Part shown: positions 39,305 to 49,620 of the stretch, piece by piece
Layout of the letters: every line of letters begins with the position of its first letter
How positions within the stretch are numbered: the stretch's first letter is position 1
From: DASTFP01 sp963816855
GTDB lineage: Bacteria; Verrucomicrobiota; Verrucomicrobiia; Chthoniobacterales; Terrimicrobiaceae
Assembly (NCBI GenBank): GCA_963816855.1
Contig: CAWFMA010000033.1
Span: 35,381 to 99,380, forward strand
Length of the DNA stretch: 64,000 nucleotides
Direction: 5' to 3'
Position numbers and translations under genes: made by a program
The notes under the pieces: model-generated
What the model was told of the DNA's origin: nothing
Databases searched by the model: none
What the model saw: the letters and a program-made list of their open reading frames with translations, nothing else

Positions 39305-39460
39305 GTAGCTCCCGACTGACAGCCCGTTTGCAGGGAGTGGTCGAACAGAAGCTCAATCTCGAACCAGCCAGGCTTGCCACGCTGGCTCGCCACCCTAAAA
39401 AGCCTGAATTTTGCTCGCTACCTCGAAGTCTTTGGGGGCAAGAGCCATCAGCCTCACCTG

Positions 39461-41755
39461 TTACGATTTTACGATAAGTATCGGGCATGGCGCGTTTCCA
39501 ATTAGGGTTTCCGCGCTATGACCAAAGTGCAATGGGTCCCCGGACCATGCTTTCGTTCCCAGGACGATGAGTTCATGACCCCCAACGATAGCCTGGCGGA
39601 GAATTACGCTCTCTTTGGCCGGACCGACAAAGGCTTTTGACCTCACGCGGACACCTTCGCGCTCGCCAAGGGCAACGATGTCTCCAAGGAGAGCGCGTCC
39701 GCTGCGTAGTAACTGATTCGGCCGCCGCAGCAACTCATTTTCCGGTGGCGGAGCAGAAATATTCAATGCGGTGACCGTGGCCCCGCAACCTTTGGCAATA
39801 GCAACGGCGACCTCCGCTCCAAAGCGAGAGTAATCAACCCCTGTCATCGGAACGAGAATCTTTTCCAAAGGCGCGTCAGAAGGAGCATTGCGAACCCCAC
39901 AATGAAGAGCGATCGCAATGGGACCGGCGAATTCGCGGACAATCTTTTCGATGGCCGGCGAAAAGCTATGCGTGGTTTCTATCGATCCCGCCCCGAGGCC
40001 GAGGAAAAGCAGGCCATAGCCGTTCTTCGCTTCTGCCAGGATCGCTTCCCCGCAGGCGTCGTCCGTTTTGTCATCATGCGCTTCTAAAAGCAGAATTGAG
40101 ATTAACTTCCGAACCGGAATTCTGTCCGCTTTTGCGCCTTTCGCTGCGGCATCGATGGGAGCGGGTGCCTTATTTCTGGTCTCCGTAGCGTGCTGCTTTT
40201 CCTTGGCTTCCACAGCGTGTGCGGCAATTTCCGCTGCTTCGATTACGGCTTGGGACGCCCGTGAAGTCAGTCCACTCCCATTTGGCGCGCTGCCCACGTC
40301 TATGACAGTCGCGGTGAGATGCCGCGCGCCAACGAGCCAACCCGCAAGCCGGGACGCAAGGCTGCCATTGTCACCACCGTCAAGTCCGACGAGCACGCGT
40401 TCCAAGTTTGGCAGAACATCTTTCTCTTCTGCAGTCTCTGTTTCCAAGCGGGCTTGTTCCTCATCCCGAATCGGTACGCGCGCTAACGCCCAGCGCAGGA
40501 GGGGCGGCATACAGATTGTCGTCGCCACGGCCATGAGGACGATAATGGTGAACAACTGCTGATTCAGCACGCCCATTGTCAGCCCAATGGTCGCCAGGAT
40601 GACTTCGGTCGAACCGCGGGCGTTCATGGCGAAGCCTACCGCCAACGCTTCCTGATGATTTAGCCGAGCGAGCCGGCCGCCCAGATAGCAGCCGCCCAGT
40701 TTGCCAATACTCGCAATGCCGATGAGGATAAGCGCGAGTCCCAGCAAATGCAGATCGCTGAGCACCTTGAGATCAATGGCGAGCCCCGCCACCCCAAAGA
40801 AGATCGGCATAAACAAGGCCACGATCAGTCCTCGCAATTGCTCTTCGATGTGCTTGGTCAGAATTGGCGATTGCCCAATCATGATACCAGCCACGAAAGC
40901 ACCGAGCACGGTATGCACGCCGATGAAGTTGGTCACCAATGCTAGCGCAAACATGATGACCAGGATGACGCTGATGACGGGCACCTCGATGACAAAATGA
41001 TCGTTCGTCCAGCGAATGATTCGCGCCACCCAGCGGCGTCCGATGGTGAAGCAAAAAACGAGAAATCCTGCCGTGCCCAGGACGCTAAAGAGCACCGGTC
41101 CGATTACAATTCTTCCCTGCGCCGCCAAGCCGCCGATGAAAGCGAGAATCGTCCAGCCGATGGTGTCATCCAAGATCGCGGCCGCGAGGATGACCTGGCC
41201 GAGACTCCGACGAAGATAGTCCACCTCGCGGAGGACAGCAGCAACGATTTTGACGGAGGAAATGGAGAGCGCTGTTGCGAGGAAGAGCGAGGTGAGCAAG
41301 CGCCGATTCGGATCGGGCAGAACGCTGTCTGGGAGCATTTCCCCGAGGACGTAGCCGCAGGCAAATGGAATGACAATTCCGGCTGCGGAAGTGATGATTG
41401 CGGTGCGACGCACGCGCCTGACGAGGGCTAAATCCGTCTCCATGCCGGTCAATAGCAGCAGCAGGAGCACGCCAAGCTCCGAGACAGCGTTGAGCATCTG
41501 CCGGTCGGACGCATTGGGCGGAAAGATCGCCTGTTGCCCCGTCGGCCAGATCGTACCAAAAACGCTCGGTCCCAGAATGATCCCAGCCAGCAATTGACCT
41601 ATCACGGCGGGCTGTCCGATTCGGTGCATCCATTCGCCTAGGAGCCGCCCAACCGCAACAAGCAGCAAGATCTGAGCGAAAAAGATGGCGGCTCGTTGCT
41701 CTCCGTGCCCCGCCGCTGCGGCCAGAAAAAACGGATGGGGGAAGACGCCAGTCAT
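39461..41755 (-). CDS. Kef/CPA2-type cation:proton antiporter with Usp domains
   Basis: A 764-residue inner-membrane protein. About 12 hydrophobic segments in the first 390 residues match CPA2 antiporters (LLAGIILGPSVFG, LLLLTGMETDL, FIGVHTVLGAFVAGIMI). Then follow two universal-stress-protein-like domains: a weaker one (RVLVGLDGGDNGSLASRL) and a clearer C-terminal one (KILVPMTGVDYSRFGAEVA ... HSAETLIGNAPCPILIVKS). Usp domains bind ATP in some proteins, so nucleotide control of transport is inferred. Ion not known. Convergent with glgC. Start ATG 41755. Confidence 0.88.
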   Translation of the reverse strand: MTGVFPHPFFLAAAAGHGEQRAAIFFAQILLLVAVGRLLGEWMHRIGQPAVIGQLLAGIILGPSVFGTIWPTGQQAIFPPNASDRQMLNAVSELGVLLLLLLTGMETDLALVRRVRRTAIITSAAGIVIPFACGYVLGEMLPDSVLPDPNRRLLTSLFLATALSISSVKIVAAVLREVDYLRRSLGQVILAAAILDDTIGWTILAFIGGLAAQGRIVIGPVLFSVLGTAGFLVFCFTIGRRWVARIIRWTNDHFVIEVPVISVILVIMFALALVTNFIGVHTVLGAFVAGIMIGQSPILTKHIEEQLRGLIVALFMPIFFGVAGLAIDLKVLSDLHLLGLALILIGIASIGKLGGCYLGGRLARLNHQEALAVGFAMNARGSTEVILATIGLTMGVLNQQLFTIIVLMAVATTICMPPLLRWALARVPIRDEEQARLETETAEEKDVLPNLERVLVGLDGGDNGSLASRLAGWLVGARHLTATVIDVGSAPNGSGLTSRASQAVIEAAEIAAHAVEAKEKQHATETRNKAPAPIDAAAKGAKADRIPVRKLISILLLEAHDDKTDDACGEAILAEAKNGYGLLFLGLGAGSIETTHSFSPAIEKIVREFAGPIAIALHCGVRNAPSDAPLEKILVPMTGVDYSRFGAEVAVAIAKGCGATVTALNISAPPPENELLRRPNQLLRSGRALLGDIVALGEREGVRVRSKAFVGPAKESVILRQAIVGGHELIVLGTKAWSGDPLHFGHSAETLIGNAPCPILIVKS

Positions 41756-42217
41756 CGGGAACAGCACTCTGCCTCTATTCGCACTTCGTCCAATACCTTC
41801 CCATTCGCCCGACACGGGCGAGGTCTAGCCATCTGGCAGAAACATGGACCAAGATCACCTGTCGTTGCGCTTTCAGCCCTGGTTCTTCCTGGGCCCTTAA
41901 CGGAGGTTTCGGTTGGATGTGGCCAATACGCGAAATTCGAAGCAGGGATTCCGGCGAGGGAAAATCCCACAAACGCGCGCTTCGGGGTCGCACCCAGATG
42001 CGCACCGGTCGCAGCTTGGCGAGGGCTGACCGCGACCGGGATCATGAGGCAGTTCGATTCGAGCGGCGCGCGCCGGCACAGCGTCTTGCGGAAGACCCTC
42101 GCGCTGGCTATGATCCAGGCCTTGAATTCGAATTTCTGCAAACCGTGCGTTTGAAAGCCTGCGCCTTCACTGTGCGGGGCGGGACCTCCCCTACTTGAAA
42201 GTGAAAACCAAGAAACC
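41756..42217. other. Spacer without a supported gene
   Basis: About 460 bases between the antiporter start and lapA. Long frames on both strands lack family features. Probably the promoter region for both divergent genes, but I see no clear -35/-10 set. Confidence 0.5.
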
Positions 42218-42427
42218 ATGAGCACCAAATTCAAACTTATCCTCGGCGGGATTCTGCTCCTGTTCGGAATCATTTTCGCGATGCAAAACTCGACGGTCGT
42301 CGAGGTCCGGTACCTAGTCTGGTCGGTCCAGATGTCGCAGGCGCTGGTGATTTTCCTAACGGGCTTGGTCGGGACAATCATCGGGTTTCTCTTCGGCACC
42401 GCGTTCAAAATATCGCGGCAGTCTTGA
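42218..42427 (+). CDS. LapA-domain small membrane protein
   Basis: A 69-residue protein with two membrane spans: KLILGGILLLFGIIFAMQ and ALVIFLTGLVGTIIGFLFG, with QNSTVVEVRYLVW between. This is the lipopolysaccharide-assembly protein A (DUF1049) pattern. No LapB partner is next to it. Its stop lies directly against an IS1380 remnant. Confidence 0.85.
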   Translation: MSTKFKLILGGILLLFGIIFAMQNSTVVEVRYLVWSVQMSQALVIFLTGLVGTIIGFLFGTAFKISRQS

Positions 42428-42439
42428 GACCGATTCGGA

Positions 42440-42810
42440 GGAGCGCTTTTCAGCTCATGCTCTCTATGAGAGGCTTCACTGCCCGCGCGGAGAAAATGAA
42501 ATCGCATCAACGATGCCCAGCAGGTCCTCTTTGCCGATCCCACCAGCGCGAGCTGGATGGCCTCCAACCAACTGCGGCTCTGGTTCTCAGCCTTCGCCCA
42601 TCTCATGCTCTCGCTGCTGCGGCGCCGATGTCTCGCGTGACACCGATCTGGCGGCGGCCACCCTCGGCCAGATTCGATTCAATCTCTTCAAGATCGGCAC
42701 TCAAGTCACGATCAGTTGCCGGCGCATTCATCTGGAGTTAGCCAGCGCCCTACCCCTACAGGAAATTTTCCGGCGCGCCGGTGCCAACTTCTGCGCGATG
42801 CCGGCGGGCT
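42440..42810 (+). pseudogene. IS1380-family transposase, C-terminal remnant
   Basis: Broken transposase end in two or three frames: HALYERLHCPRGENE, then AQQVLFADPTSASWMASNQL with RLWFSAFAHLML, an in-frame stop near 42640, and then DTDLAAATLGQIRFNLFKIG with RRIHLELASALPLQEIFRRA. These are the family's C-terminal motifs. It is a separate relic from the N-terminal piece at 26.5 kb. Confidence 0.75.
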
Positions 42811-43030
42811 GAAGTTCAAAAAGCCTTTCGTAATTGGAAAAAGCGAACCGATTCCCGCTCATTGTCGATCCGGCTCAAAACTTTCATCCGTTAGGGCCAA
42901 GAAAATGAGCCGAGACCTTTGTGTCGACGCCCCGGCGAGATACGCCCCGGAAGTCGCGCTTCCGCCGGCCAATGGCGCACCAAAAAATCTCCATAACTCG
43001 TGAAACGAAATCGAGTATGAGCAATGCGGG

Positions 43031-44113
43031 TTAGTGGATTGACAGCGCCTCTTCGCCGAGAGCTTCTGCCAAAAGCTGTTTGATCTGCTCGACACCTTCG
43101 CCCTCCTTCGCGCAAACCGGAACCACCTTTGCCTTTCGGAATTTTGCTTTGAATCGGCGCAGGTGACCGGCGGCATCCGGAAGATCCATTTTGTTGGCAA
43201 CTATCGCAAATGGTCTCATTGAGAATCTCGGATCGTACAAATCCAGCTCGCGCCTCAAGGTTCGAAAGTCCTCAATCGGATCACGGCCTTCGCTCCCGGC
43301 GATATCCAGCATGAAAAGCAATAGCTTACAACGCTCGATATGTCTCAAGAACTCGTGCCCGAGTCCCTTATTCTCATGCGCCCCCTCGATCAAGCCCGGA
43401 ATATCCGCGACCGTCGCGCGGCGGTAGCCGCCAAGCTCGACGACTCCCACAACCGGATTCATGGTGGTGAAAGGGTATGGCGCCACCTTCGGATGGGCCG
43501 CCGAGATCTTTCCCAGGAGCGTACTTTTTCCAGCGTTGGGATAGCCGACCAGCCCCGCGTCCGCGATGGTTTGAAGCTCCAAGGCGAACCACCCTTCCTC
43601 GCCGGATTCGCCATCGGTCGTTTGACGCGGGGCGCGATTCCTCGAACTCTTGAAATGTGTGTTTCCCTTTCCGCCGCGTCCACCTTGGCAGAGGACAAAC
43701 TCCGAATCCGGCCGACTAAGATCGGCGAGCGGCTCTAGTTTGCGCCAGTCCGCAGGGGCGAGCTTTTCGGAACCGTCCAGCTCGGCAATATCCGGTCGCG
43801 CTGAAAATTCCTCCGGCAACCCATAGACCACCGTTCCAATCGGCACCTTGACGACAACGGACCGCCCGTTCCGGCCATGCTTGTCCTTGCCTTGTCCGTG
43901 GCTTCCGCGCCCGGCGCGGACGTTCGGCTCGTAGTAGAGGCTGGCGAGGTTGTCCGTGTGGGGATCCGCCTTGAGAATGACGCTTCCGCCGTCGCCGCCG
44001 TCGCCGCCGTCCGGTCCGCCACGCGGAACAAATTTCTCGCGGCGAAAGCTGCAGCAACCGTTGCCGCCGTCACCAGCTTTCGCGTGGATGCGAACGTGAT
44101 CGACGAACTTCAT
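43031..44113 (-). CDS. obgE: Obg family GTPase
   Basis: Essential ribosome-associated GTPase of 360 residues. The glycine-rich Obg fold (AGDGGNGCCSFRREKFVPRG, then GGDGGDGG) is followed by the G domain: G1 VGYPNAGKSTLLG, G3 DIPGLIEGAHENKG and G4 NKMDLP. Start ATG 44113 (MKFVDHVRIHAKAG). Downstream of glgA on the same strand. The second arm has a disrupted copy at 62902-63986. Confidence 0.97.
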   Translation of the reverse strand: MKFVDHVRIHAKAGDGGNGCCSFRREKFVPRGGPDGGDGGDGGSVILKADPHTDNLASLYYEPNVRAGRGSHGQGKDKHGRNGRSVVVKVPIGTVVYGLPEEFSARPDIAELDGSEKLAPADWRKLEPLADLSRPDSEFVLCQGGRGGKGNTHFKSSRNRAPRQTTDGESGEEGWFALELQTIADAGLVGYPNAGKSTLLGKISAAHPKVAPYPFTTMNPVVGVVELGGYRRATVADIPGLIEGAHENKGLGHEFLRHIERCKLLLFMLDIAGSEGRDPIEDFRTLRRELDLYDPRFSMRPFAIVANKMDLPDAAGHLRRFKAKFRKAKVVPVCAKEGEGVEQIKQLLAEALGEEALSIH

Positions 44114-44179
44114 TCCGCCACCAAATCGCAAGTGCGCGGGCGGAGCAAGTTTCGAGCGCCGGTCCCTACCGGGCGGCGA

Positions 44180-45388
44180 TCACTTCCTGGCTGCCAGCGA
44201 CTGGTAAAGCCGGGCTGTTTGTTGGGCGATCGCCGGCCAGCCGAATACTTCCTCGGCCCGTCGTCGCCCGGCCTCACCGAAGGCTTTGCGTTTCGCGGGG
44301 TCGGCCATCAGTTCGTTGATGCGCGCGGCGAGGTCGCGGGAAAAGCGATCAGGCGCCACCGGCTCAAACGGGCTCTCCTGCATCTGGTCCACGGAGACCA
44401 GAAACCCGGTCTCGCCATGGACGACCACCTCCTTGATGCCACCCACCGCGGCCGCCACCACAGGCGTTGCGCAGGCCATCGCCTCCAGATTGATAATGCC
44501 AAACGGTTCGTAGATCGACGGACAGACAAAAGCCGCGGCGTTGCTGTAGAGCTCAATCTTGGTCTTGACGTCCACCATTTCCTCAATCCAGACGACCCCC
44601 TCATGCTTGCGCTGCGCCGCGGCAACCGCGGTCTTCATTTCCGCCGCGATCTCCTGGGTGTCCGGAGCTCCAGCGCACAAGACGACCTGGAAACCCGGAT
44701 CAAGGTACTTGATCGCGTTTACCAGGTGCACGATTCCCTTCTGACGCGTGATACGGCCAACAAAAAGCACGTAGGGCTCCATCAGATTAATTCCGAAACG
44801 CTTCAGGGCCGCCTTCGATTCGACACGCTTGTACTCATCAAGATCGATGCCGTTGTAGATCACGTGGAGCCTCTCGGGACGAACATCGAACAAACGTTCC
44901 ACATCGGCCCTCGTTTCCTTGGAAACGGCGATTACCGCGTCAGCCATTTCGATCGCCGTTTTCTCCAGCCAGCAAGTGAAGTCGTAGCCTCCTCCCAATT
45001 GTTCGCGTTTCCAGGGGCGCAACGGCTCAAGCGAGTGGACGGTGATCACCAACGGGATTCCATAGTTCAGTTTCGCCAGAATGCCGCCCCAATGGACGTA
45101 CCAAGTATGGCAATGCACCAAATCCGCTTTCAGTTCCACCGTGTTGAAATCCAGGGAGCGCTGAACCGCCCCGAAAACCGATCTCAAAGGCTTTGGGCAC
45201 GTGTAGCGATCCGAGTTCAGGCTGAATCCAATCGCGGAAAGGTTTCCGGACGTGACATTTTGGTCGCCGAAGCATCGCACGTGCACCGGCATGAGCTTGG
45301 CAAGCTCACGGCTCAGGTACTGCACGTGGATCCCTGCTCCGCCGTAGATATGAGGGGGGAATTCGTTTGTGAGCAGTAGTATATTCAT
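44180..45388 (-). CDS. glgA: Glycogen synthase, GT4-type
   Basis: A 402-residue GT-B enzyme of the glycogen synthase type found in actinobacteria (shorter than the classical GT5 GlgA). IYGGAGIHVQYLSREL for the acceptor loop, DLVHCHTWYVHWGG, VIYNGIDLDEYKRV, LFVGRITRQKGI and IYEPFGIINLEAMACATPVV (E-x7-E) are present. It should use ADP-glucose made by GlgC at 38.0 kb, although close relatives make maltose-1-phosphate (GlgM), which cannot be excluded. Its ATG overlaps the pgl stop (ATGA). Confidence 0.92.
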   Translation of the reverse strand: MNILLLTNEFPPHIYGGAGIHVQYLSRELAKLMPVHVRCFGDQNVTSGNLSAIGFSLNSDRYTCPKPLRSVFGAVQRSLDFNTVELKADLVHCHTWYVHWGGILAKLNYGIPLVITVHSLEPLRPWKREQLGGGYDFTCWLEKTAIEMADAVIAVSKETRADVERLFDVRPERLHVIYNGIDLDEYKRVESKAALKRFGINLMEPYVLFVGRITRQKGIVHLVNAIKYLDPGFQVVLCAGAPDTQEIAAEMKTAVAAAQRKHEGVVWIEEMVDVKTKIELYSNAAAFVCPSIYEPFGIINLEAMACATPVVAAAVGGIKEVVVHGETGFLVSVDQMQESPFEPVAPDRFSRDLAARINELMADPAKRKAFGEAGRRRAEEVFGWPAIAQQTARLYQSLAARK

Positions 45389-46065
45389 GTTCCTAGAATC
45401 CAGGTAAGATTTCCTTCGGACGGGCGGACCGCAGCGCAGGGATATTCTGATTTGCCGCCAAGAACCTCTTTCAGCATGCCTTCCTTGCCCTTGCTGTTGA
45501 CGAGAAAGCAGACGTGCCGGGCAGCGTTGATCAGCGGGTAGGTAAAGGTAATCCGATAGGTGTTGAATTTTGGTACAAAATTCGCAACCACCCAGCGGTC
45601 CTGCACTTTCAAAGCCTCTGTGCCCGGAAAAATCGAAGCGGTATGGCCATCGTCTCCCATTCCGAGAAGGAGCAGATCGTGGCGGTAGAAGCCGCTCCCG
45701 CCCGCACGTTGCCGCAATACCTCCTCGTATTCCCGAGCGGCTGTCGCGGGATCCGCCTCCCCCCGGATGCGCAAGATATTTTCAGGTGGAATTGGCGCAC
45801 GATCGAACAAGGCCTCTTTTGCCATCCGGTAATTGCTTTGGTCGCTCTCCGGGGGAACGCAACGCTCGTCGCTGAAGCTGAAGACCCATTCGTGCCAGGC
45901 GTCGCGGCGCTTGGCGAGTTCCTGGAAAACCGGGCGGGGAGTATTGCCGCCGCTCAAGGCAATATGAAACTCACCACGCTCGAAAATCGCAATGTCGGCC
46001 TCCCGTTCGATAAGCGAAACCGCATCCCTGACGAAGCTTGAAGAATGGATGACCTCCGGTGTCAT
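45385..46065 (-). CDS. pgl: 6-phosphogluconolactonase
   Basis: Hydrolyses 6-phosphogluconolactone in the oxidative pentose phosphate pathway. At 226 residues it shows FHIALSGGNTPRPVF, FSDERCVPPESDQSNYRMA and LLGMGDDGHTASIFPGT, the DevB signatures. It lies between sixA and glgA on the minus strand, overlapping glgA by four bases and sixA by a 3-base gap, so the three (with obgE) are a likely operon. With transketolase this gives two pentose phosphate enzymes in the window. Confidence 0.95.
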   Translation of the reverse strand: MTPEVIHSSSFVRDAVSLIEREADIAIFERGEFHIALSGGNTPRPVFQELAKRRDAWHEWVFSFSDERCVPPESDQSNYRMAKEALFDRAPIPPENILRIRGEADPATAAREYEEVLRQRAGGSGFYRHDLLLLGMGDDGHTASIFPGTEALKVQDRWVVANFVPKFNTYRITFTYPLINAARHVCFLVNSKGKEGMLKEVLGGKSEYPCAAVRPSEGNLTWILGT

Positions 46066-46068
46066 GGG

Positions 46069-46539
46069 TTACATGAATTTCGAAGGCACCAGGAAATGCA
46101 GCTCCGCCTGGCCGGGCCGAAAATCTGTCACTTCCACTCCTGTCAGCGACGCCTTGCGGACCTTGATCGACGCGGCATCGTCCAACCCGAGCATTGCGGA
46201 AATTGTCTCGCTGAAATCCGGCTCGTGACCAACCAGAAGAATGGACGCTTTCTGCTCGCGGGCCTTGAGTTCCGCCAAACATGTTTCCGTCTCCATTCCA
46301 CAAGCCAGCCAATCGACCTCTGACAATGAAGCGCCGCCAAAGTTGGCGGCGACGATTTGTGCAGTCTGACGCGCGCGCACGAGAGGGCTGCTGAGTACGA
46401 TCTCAGGCAGCAAGCCGCAGCGAACCATGAATTTTCCCGCTCTCTCAGCCTGCTCGACCCCCTTGGGCGACAATCTGCGCTCGTGGTCGCTATTTACACG
46501 GAGCTCAGCATCGGCGTGGCGGAGAAAATAGGCGACCAT
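46069..46539 (-). CDS. sixA: Phosphohistidine phosphatase SixA-like
   Basis: Histidine-phosphatase of 156 residues. The phospho-acceptor is in YFLRHADAEL at the N-terminus (RHG-type as RHA), with SSPLVRARQTAQI and VGHEPDFSETI for the second Arg and His. SixA removes phosphate from His-phosphorylated PTS or histidine-kinase domains. Start ATG 46539 (MVAYFLRHA). The nearby HPr-like and PtsN proteins suggest PTS context, but HPr here lacks its His. Divergent from acnA. Confidence 0.9.
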   Translation of the reverse strand: MVAYFLRHADAELRVNSDHERRLSPKGVEQAERAGKFMVRCGLLPEIVLSSPLVRARQTAQIVAANFGGASLSEVDWLACGMETETCLAELKAREQKASILLVGHEPDFSETISAMLGLDDAASIKVRKASLTGVEVTDFRPGQAELHFLVPSKFM

Positions 46540-46734
46540 GAGTTCGGGGAGCGCTCCTATTAAGCCGGTTGCCCTGAAAGAGTCAAATCTGATTGAAAAT
46601 GTTCTCAAAAAGATGACTTGCTGGCTGCCGATCTGCTTTAAGTTTTCGGAAGCCGACAACCCACCGCAAAACAGCGCAAATTACCGCTAACAAATAGCTG
46701 GCACTTGCCCCTGTTTTTTCATCAATAATTATCT

Positions 46735-49617
46735 ATGATCGATACTCTGCGCACCTTTGATGCCGGAAATGGCAAAACCGGCTTCTACCATTCCCTGCCG
46801 GCCCTGGAAGAGAAAGGCCTCGGCAAGATCTCTCGATTGCCCATCAGCATCCGGATTGTTCTCGAATCCGTGCTGCGCAATTGCGACGAGAAAAAAGTCT
46901 CCGGCAAGGACGTGGAGACTCTGGCCGCCTGGAACGCGAAGGCTCCGGCTGCGGAGGAAATCCCGTTCGTCGTCGCGCGCATCGTCCTGCAGGACTTTAC
47001 GGGCGTCCCGCTGCTCGTCGATCTGGCGGCGATGCGTTCGGCGGTCGCGGCCCTGAAAAAGGACCCCAAAATCATCGAGCCGCTGGTGCCGGTGGACCTG
47101 GTGGTTGATCACTCGGTGCAGGTCGATTTTTTCGGATCGGCGCAGGCCCTTCGGCTGAATCTCGAAATGGAATTCAAGCGAAATCGCGAACGGTATCAGT
47201 TCCTCAAGTGGGGCCAGCAAGCCTTCAAGACTTTTGGAGTGGTTCCTCCGGGGATTGGTATCGTTCATCAGGTCAATCTGGAATACCTTGCCAAGGGCGT
47301 TCTTTCCGCGGAAACGCCGAAGGGGACTGTTTACTATCCGGACACGCTCGTGGGCACGGACTCCCACACCACCATGATCAACGGGCTCGGAGTCGTGGGC
47401 TGGGGTGTCGGCGGCATCGAGGCCGAAGCGGGCATGCTTGGACAACCCGTCTATTTTCTCACGCCGGAAGTCGTTGGGGTTCATCTTACCGGATCCCTAA
47501 AGGAGGGCGTCACGGCGACGGATCTTGTGCTCGCGGTAACGGAAATGCTGCGAAAACAGAAAGTCGTCGGAAAGTTCGTAGAGTTCTTCGGCGAGGGCGC
47601 CGCGGCGCTTTCGGTCACGGATCGCGCCACCATCGGAAACATGGCTCCCGAGTATGGCGCGACAATGGGATTCTTTGGCGTGGACGAGGAAACACTCGCC
47701 TATCTGAAAGGAACCGGACGCACTGATGAGCTTTGCAAGACCTTTGAAGGGTATTACAAGGCGCAAGGCCTTTGGGGAATCCCCCGGAAGGGTGATGTGG
47801 ACTACAGCGTGGAACTCGAATTGGATCTTGCTTCGATTGTTCCCGGTGTCGCCGGTCCCAAGCGCCCGCAAGATCGTATCAATCTTTCCGATCTGAGGCG
47901 GACGTTCGAAACCCTTTTCGAGAGGCCGCTTACAGAAGGCGGTTACGGAAAGAAGAACGCCGATCTCTCGCTGAGGGTTCCAATCCACATCAATGGCTCC
48001 ATGCCTAATGGGGAGCCCGAGATGGCTTCGACCGACAACCTGATCAATCATCCCGTCGAAGGTTTGCCGCGCGACGAAGGGGAAATGATCCAAAATCGTC
48101 CCACGCCCGTTAGGCCGGTCTCTCAGGCTTCTGCCTACCGCCCGGCGGACACCGAGATCGGCCACGGAAGCGTTCTTATTGCAGCCATCACGAGCTGCAC
48201 AAACACCAGCAACCCCAGTGTCATGCTTGGCGCTGCCTTGCTCGCGAAGAAAGCTGTCGAACTCGGACTGAAAGTGAACCCCTTCGTCAAAACCTCACTC
48301 GGCCCCGGCTCGCGTGTCGTCACCGACTACCTCGAAAAGACCGGCCTGCAGCCTTACTTTGACAAGCTTGGTTTTCAGACGGTCGGCTACGGCTGCACAA
48401 CCTGTATCGGCAACTCCGGCCCGCTCCATCCCGCGCTCGAAGAAGCGATCGCCAAGAACGATCTCGTCGCTGCGAGTGTCTTGTCAGGCAATCGTAATTT
48501 TGAGGCGCGCGTGCATCAGAACATTCGCGCCAATTTTCTGATGTCTCCCCCTCTCGTGGTCGCCTTCGCCCTTGCAGGCACCGTAGACATTGACCTGAGT
48601 TCCGAACCACTCGGAAAGGGGAAGGATGGAAACGCCGTTTATCTCAAAGAAATCTGGCCAACTCTGGAGGAGATCCAAGCGGCGATGAAATCCGCGCTCA
48701 AGCCGGAGGTTTACCGGAAGCTGTATTCTGATTTCGCGGAACAAAACCCGAAGTGGAACGAGGTTCCATCCTCGACCGGAGAGGTCTACGAGTGGGACCG
48801 CCAGAGCACCTACATCCAGGAACCCCCCTTCTTTGCGGGATTCGGGATGGAACCCGGGCACATTGTTGAGATCAAAGGCGCCCGTCCGCTTGGCATCTTC
48901 GGCGACTCCGTGACCACCGACCACATCAGCCCCGCCGGAGCAATCAAGAAGACAAGTCCGGCGGGGAAATTTCTCCTCGAGAGCGGGGTCCTTCCAGAGG
49001 ACTTCAACAGTTATGGTTCGCGGCGGGGTAATGATCGCGTCATGACGCGCGGCACGTTCGCGAACGTGCGAATCAAGAACCTCATGGTTCCCGGAGTGGA
49101 AGGAGGCTATACGCTCTATTTTGGCAACCGGGAAGTCCTCGCGCCGGACAAGGAAATCAAAAGCCAGCACGGAAAGCCAACTTTCATCTACGACGCGTGC
49201 ATGGCCTACAAGGCCGACGGAATCCCGCTGATCATTTTTGCGGGCCAGGAATACGGGACTGGCTCGAGCCGCGATTGGGCTGCCAAGGGCACGAACCTTC
49301 TCGGGGTGAAAGCGGTCGTGGCCCAAAGCTTCGAGCGGATCCATCGGTCGAACCTCGTCGGGATGGGCGTTCTCCCGCTCCAATTCCCGGAAGGGATCAC
49401 CGCGCAGACTCTCGGACTTGACGGCACGGAGGTCTCTGACGTTCTCGGCTTGTCCGATGCCATCGTTCCGCGCCAGGACGTTATGGTGCGCATCACGCGG
49501 AAGGATGGCTCGGTAGTTGAGCAACCGGTAAAGCTACGCATCGATACGCCCATCGAGGTGGACTATTATCGGCACGGCGGAATTCTTTCTTTTGTCCTTC
49601 GGCAGTTGCTGAGCTAG
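46735..49617 (+). CDS. acnA: Aconitate hydratase A
   Basis: TCA-cycle [4Fe-4S] enzyme interconverting citrate and isocitrate. Full length at 960 residues. SHTTMINGLGVVGWGVGG, cluster ligands in AAITSCTNTSNPSV and GCTTCIGNSGP, FGDSVTTDHISPAGAI and EYGTGSSRDWAAKG are intact. ATG 46735 follows a 195-base AT-rich gap after the divergent sixA, where promoters for both probably lie. A MITE begins three bases after its stop. In the second arm all but about 230 bases of it are deleted. Confidence 0.97.
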   Translation: MIDTLRTFDAGNGKTGFYHSLPALEEKGLGKISRLPISIRIVLESVLRNCDEKKVSGKDVETLAAWNAKAPAAEEIPFVVARIVLQDFTGVPLLVDLAAMRSAVAALKKDPKIIEPLVPVDLVVDHSVQVDFFGSAQALRLNLEMEFKRNRERYQFLKWGQQAFKTFGVVPPGIGIVHQVNLEYLAKGVLSAETPKGTVYYPDTLVGTDSHTTMINGLGVVGWGVGGIEAEAGMLGQPVYFLTPEVVGVHLTGSLKEGVTATDLVLAVTEMLRKQKVVGKFVEFFGEGAAALSVTDRATIGNMAPEYGATMGFFGVDEETLAYLKGTGRTDELCKTFEGYYKAQGLWGIPRKGDVDYSVELELDLASIVPGVAGPKRPQDRINLSDLRRTFETLFERPLTEGGYGKKNADLSLRVPIHINGSMPNGEPEMASTDNLINHPVEGLPRDEGEMIQNRPTPVRPVSQASAYRPADTEIGHGSVLIAAITSCTNTSNPSVMLGAALLAKKAVELGLKVNPFVKTSLGPGSRVVTDYLEKTGLQPYFDKLGFQTVGYGCTTCIGNSGPLHPALEEAIAKNDLVAASVLSGNRNFEARVHQNIRANFLMSPPLVVAFALAGTVDIDLSSEPLGKGKDGNAVYLKEIWPTLEEIQAAMKSALKPEVYRKLYSDFAEQNPKWNEVPSSTGEVYEWDRQSTYIQEPPFFAGFGMEPGHIVEIKGARPLGIFGDSVTTDHISPAGAIKKTSPAGKFLLESGVLPEDFNSYGSRRGNDRVMTRGTFANVRIKNLMVPGVEGGYTLYFGNREVLAPDKEIKSQHGKPTFIYDACMAYKADGIPLIIFAGQEYGTGSSRDWAAKGTNLLGVKAVVAQSFERIHRSNLVGMGVLPLQFPEGITAQTLGLDGTEVSDVLGLSDAIVPRQDVMVRITRKDGSVVEQPVKLRIDTPIEVDYYRHGGILSFVLRQLLS

Positions 49618-49620
49618 GAG

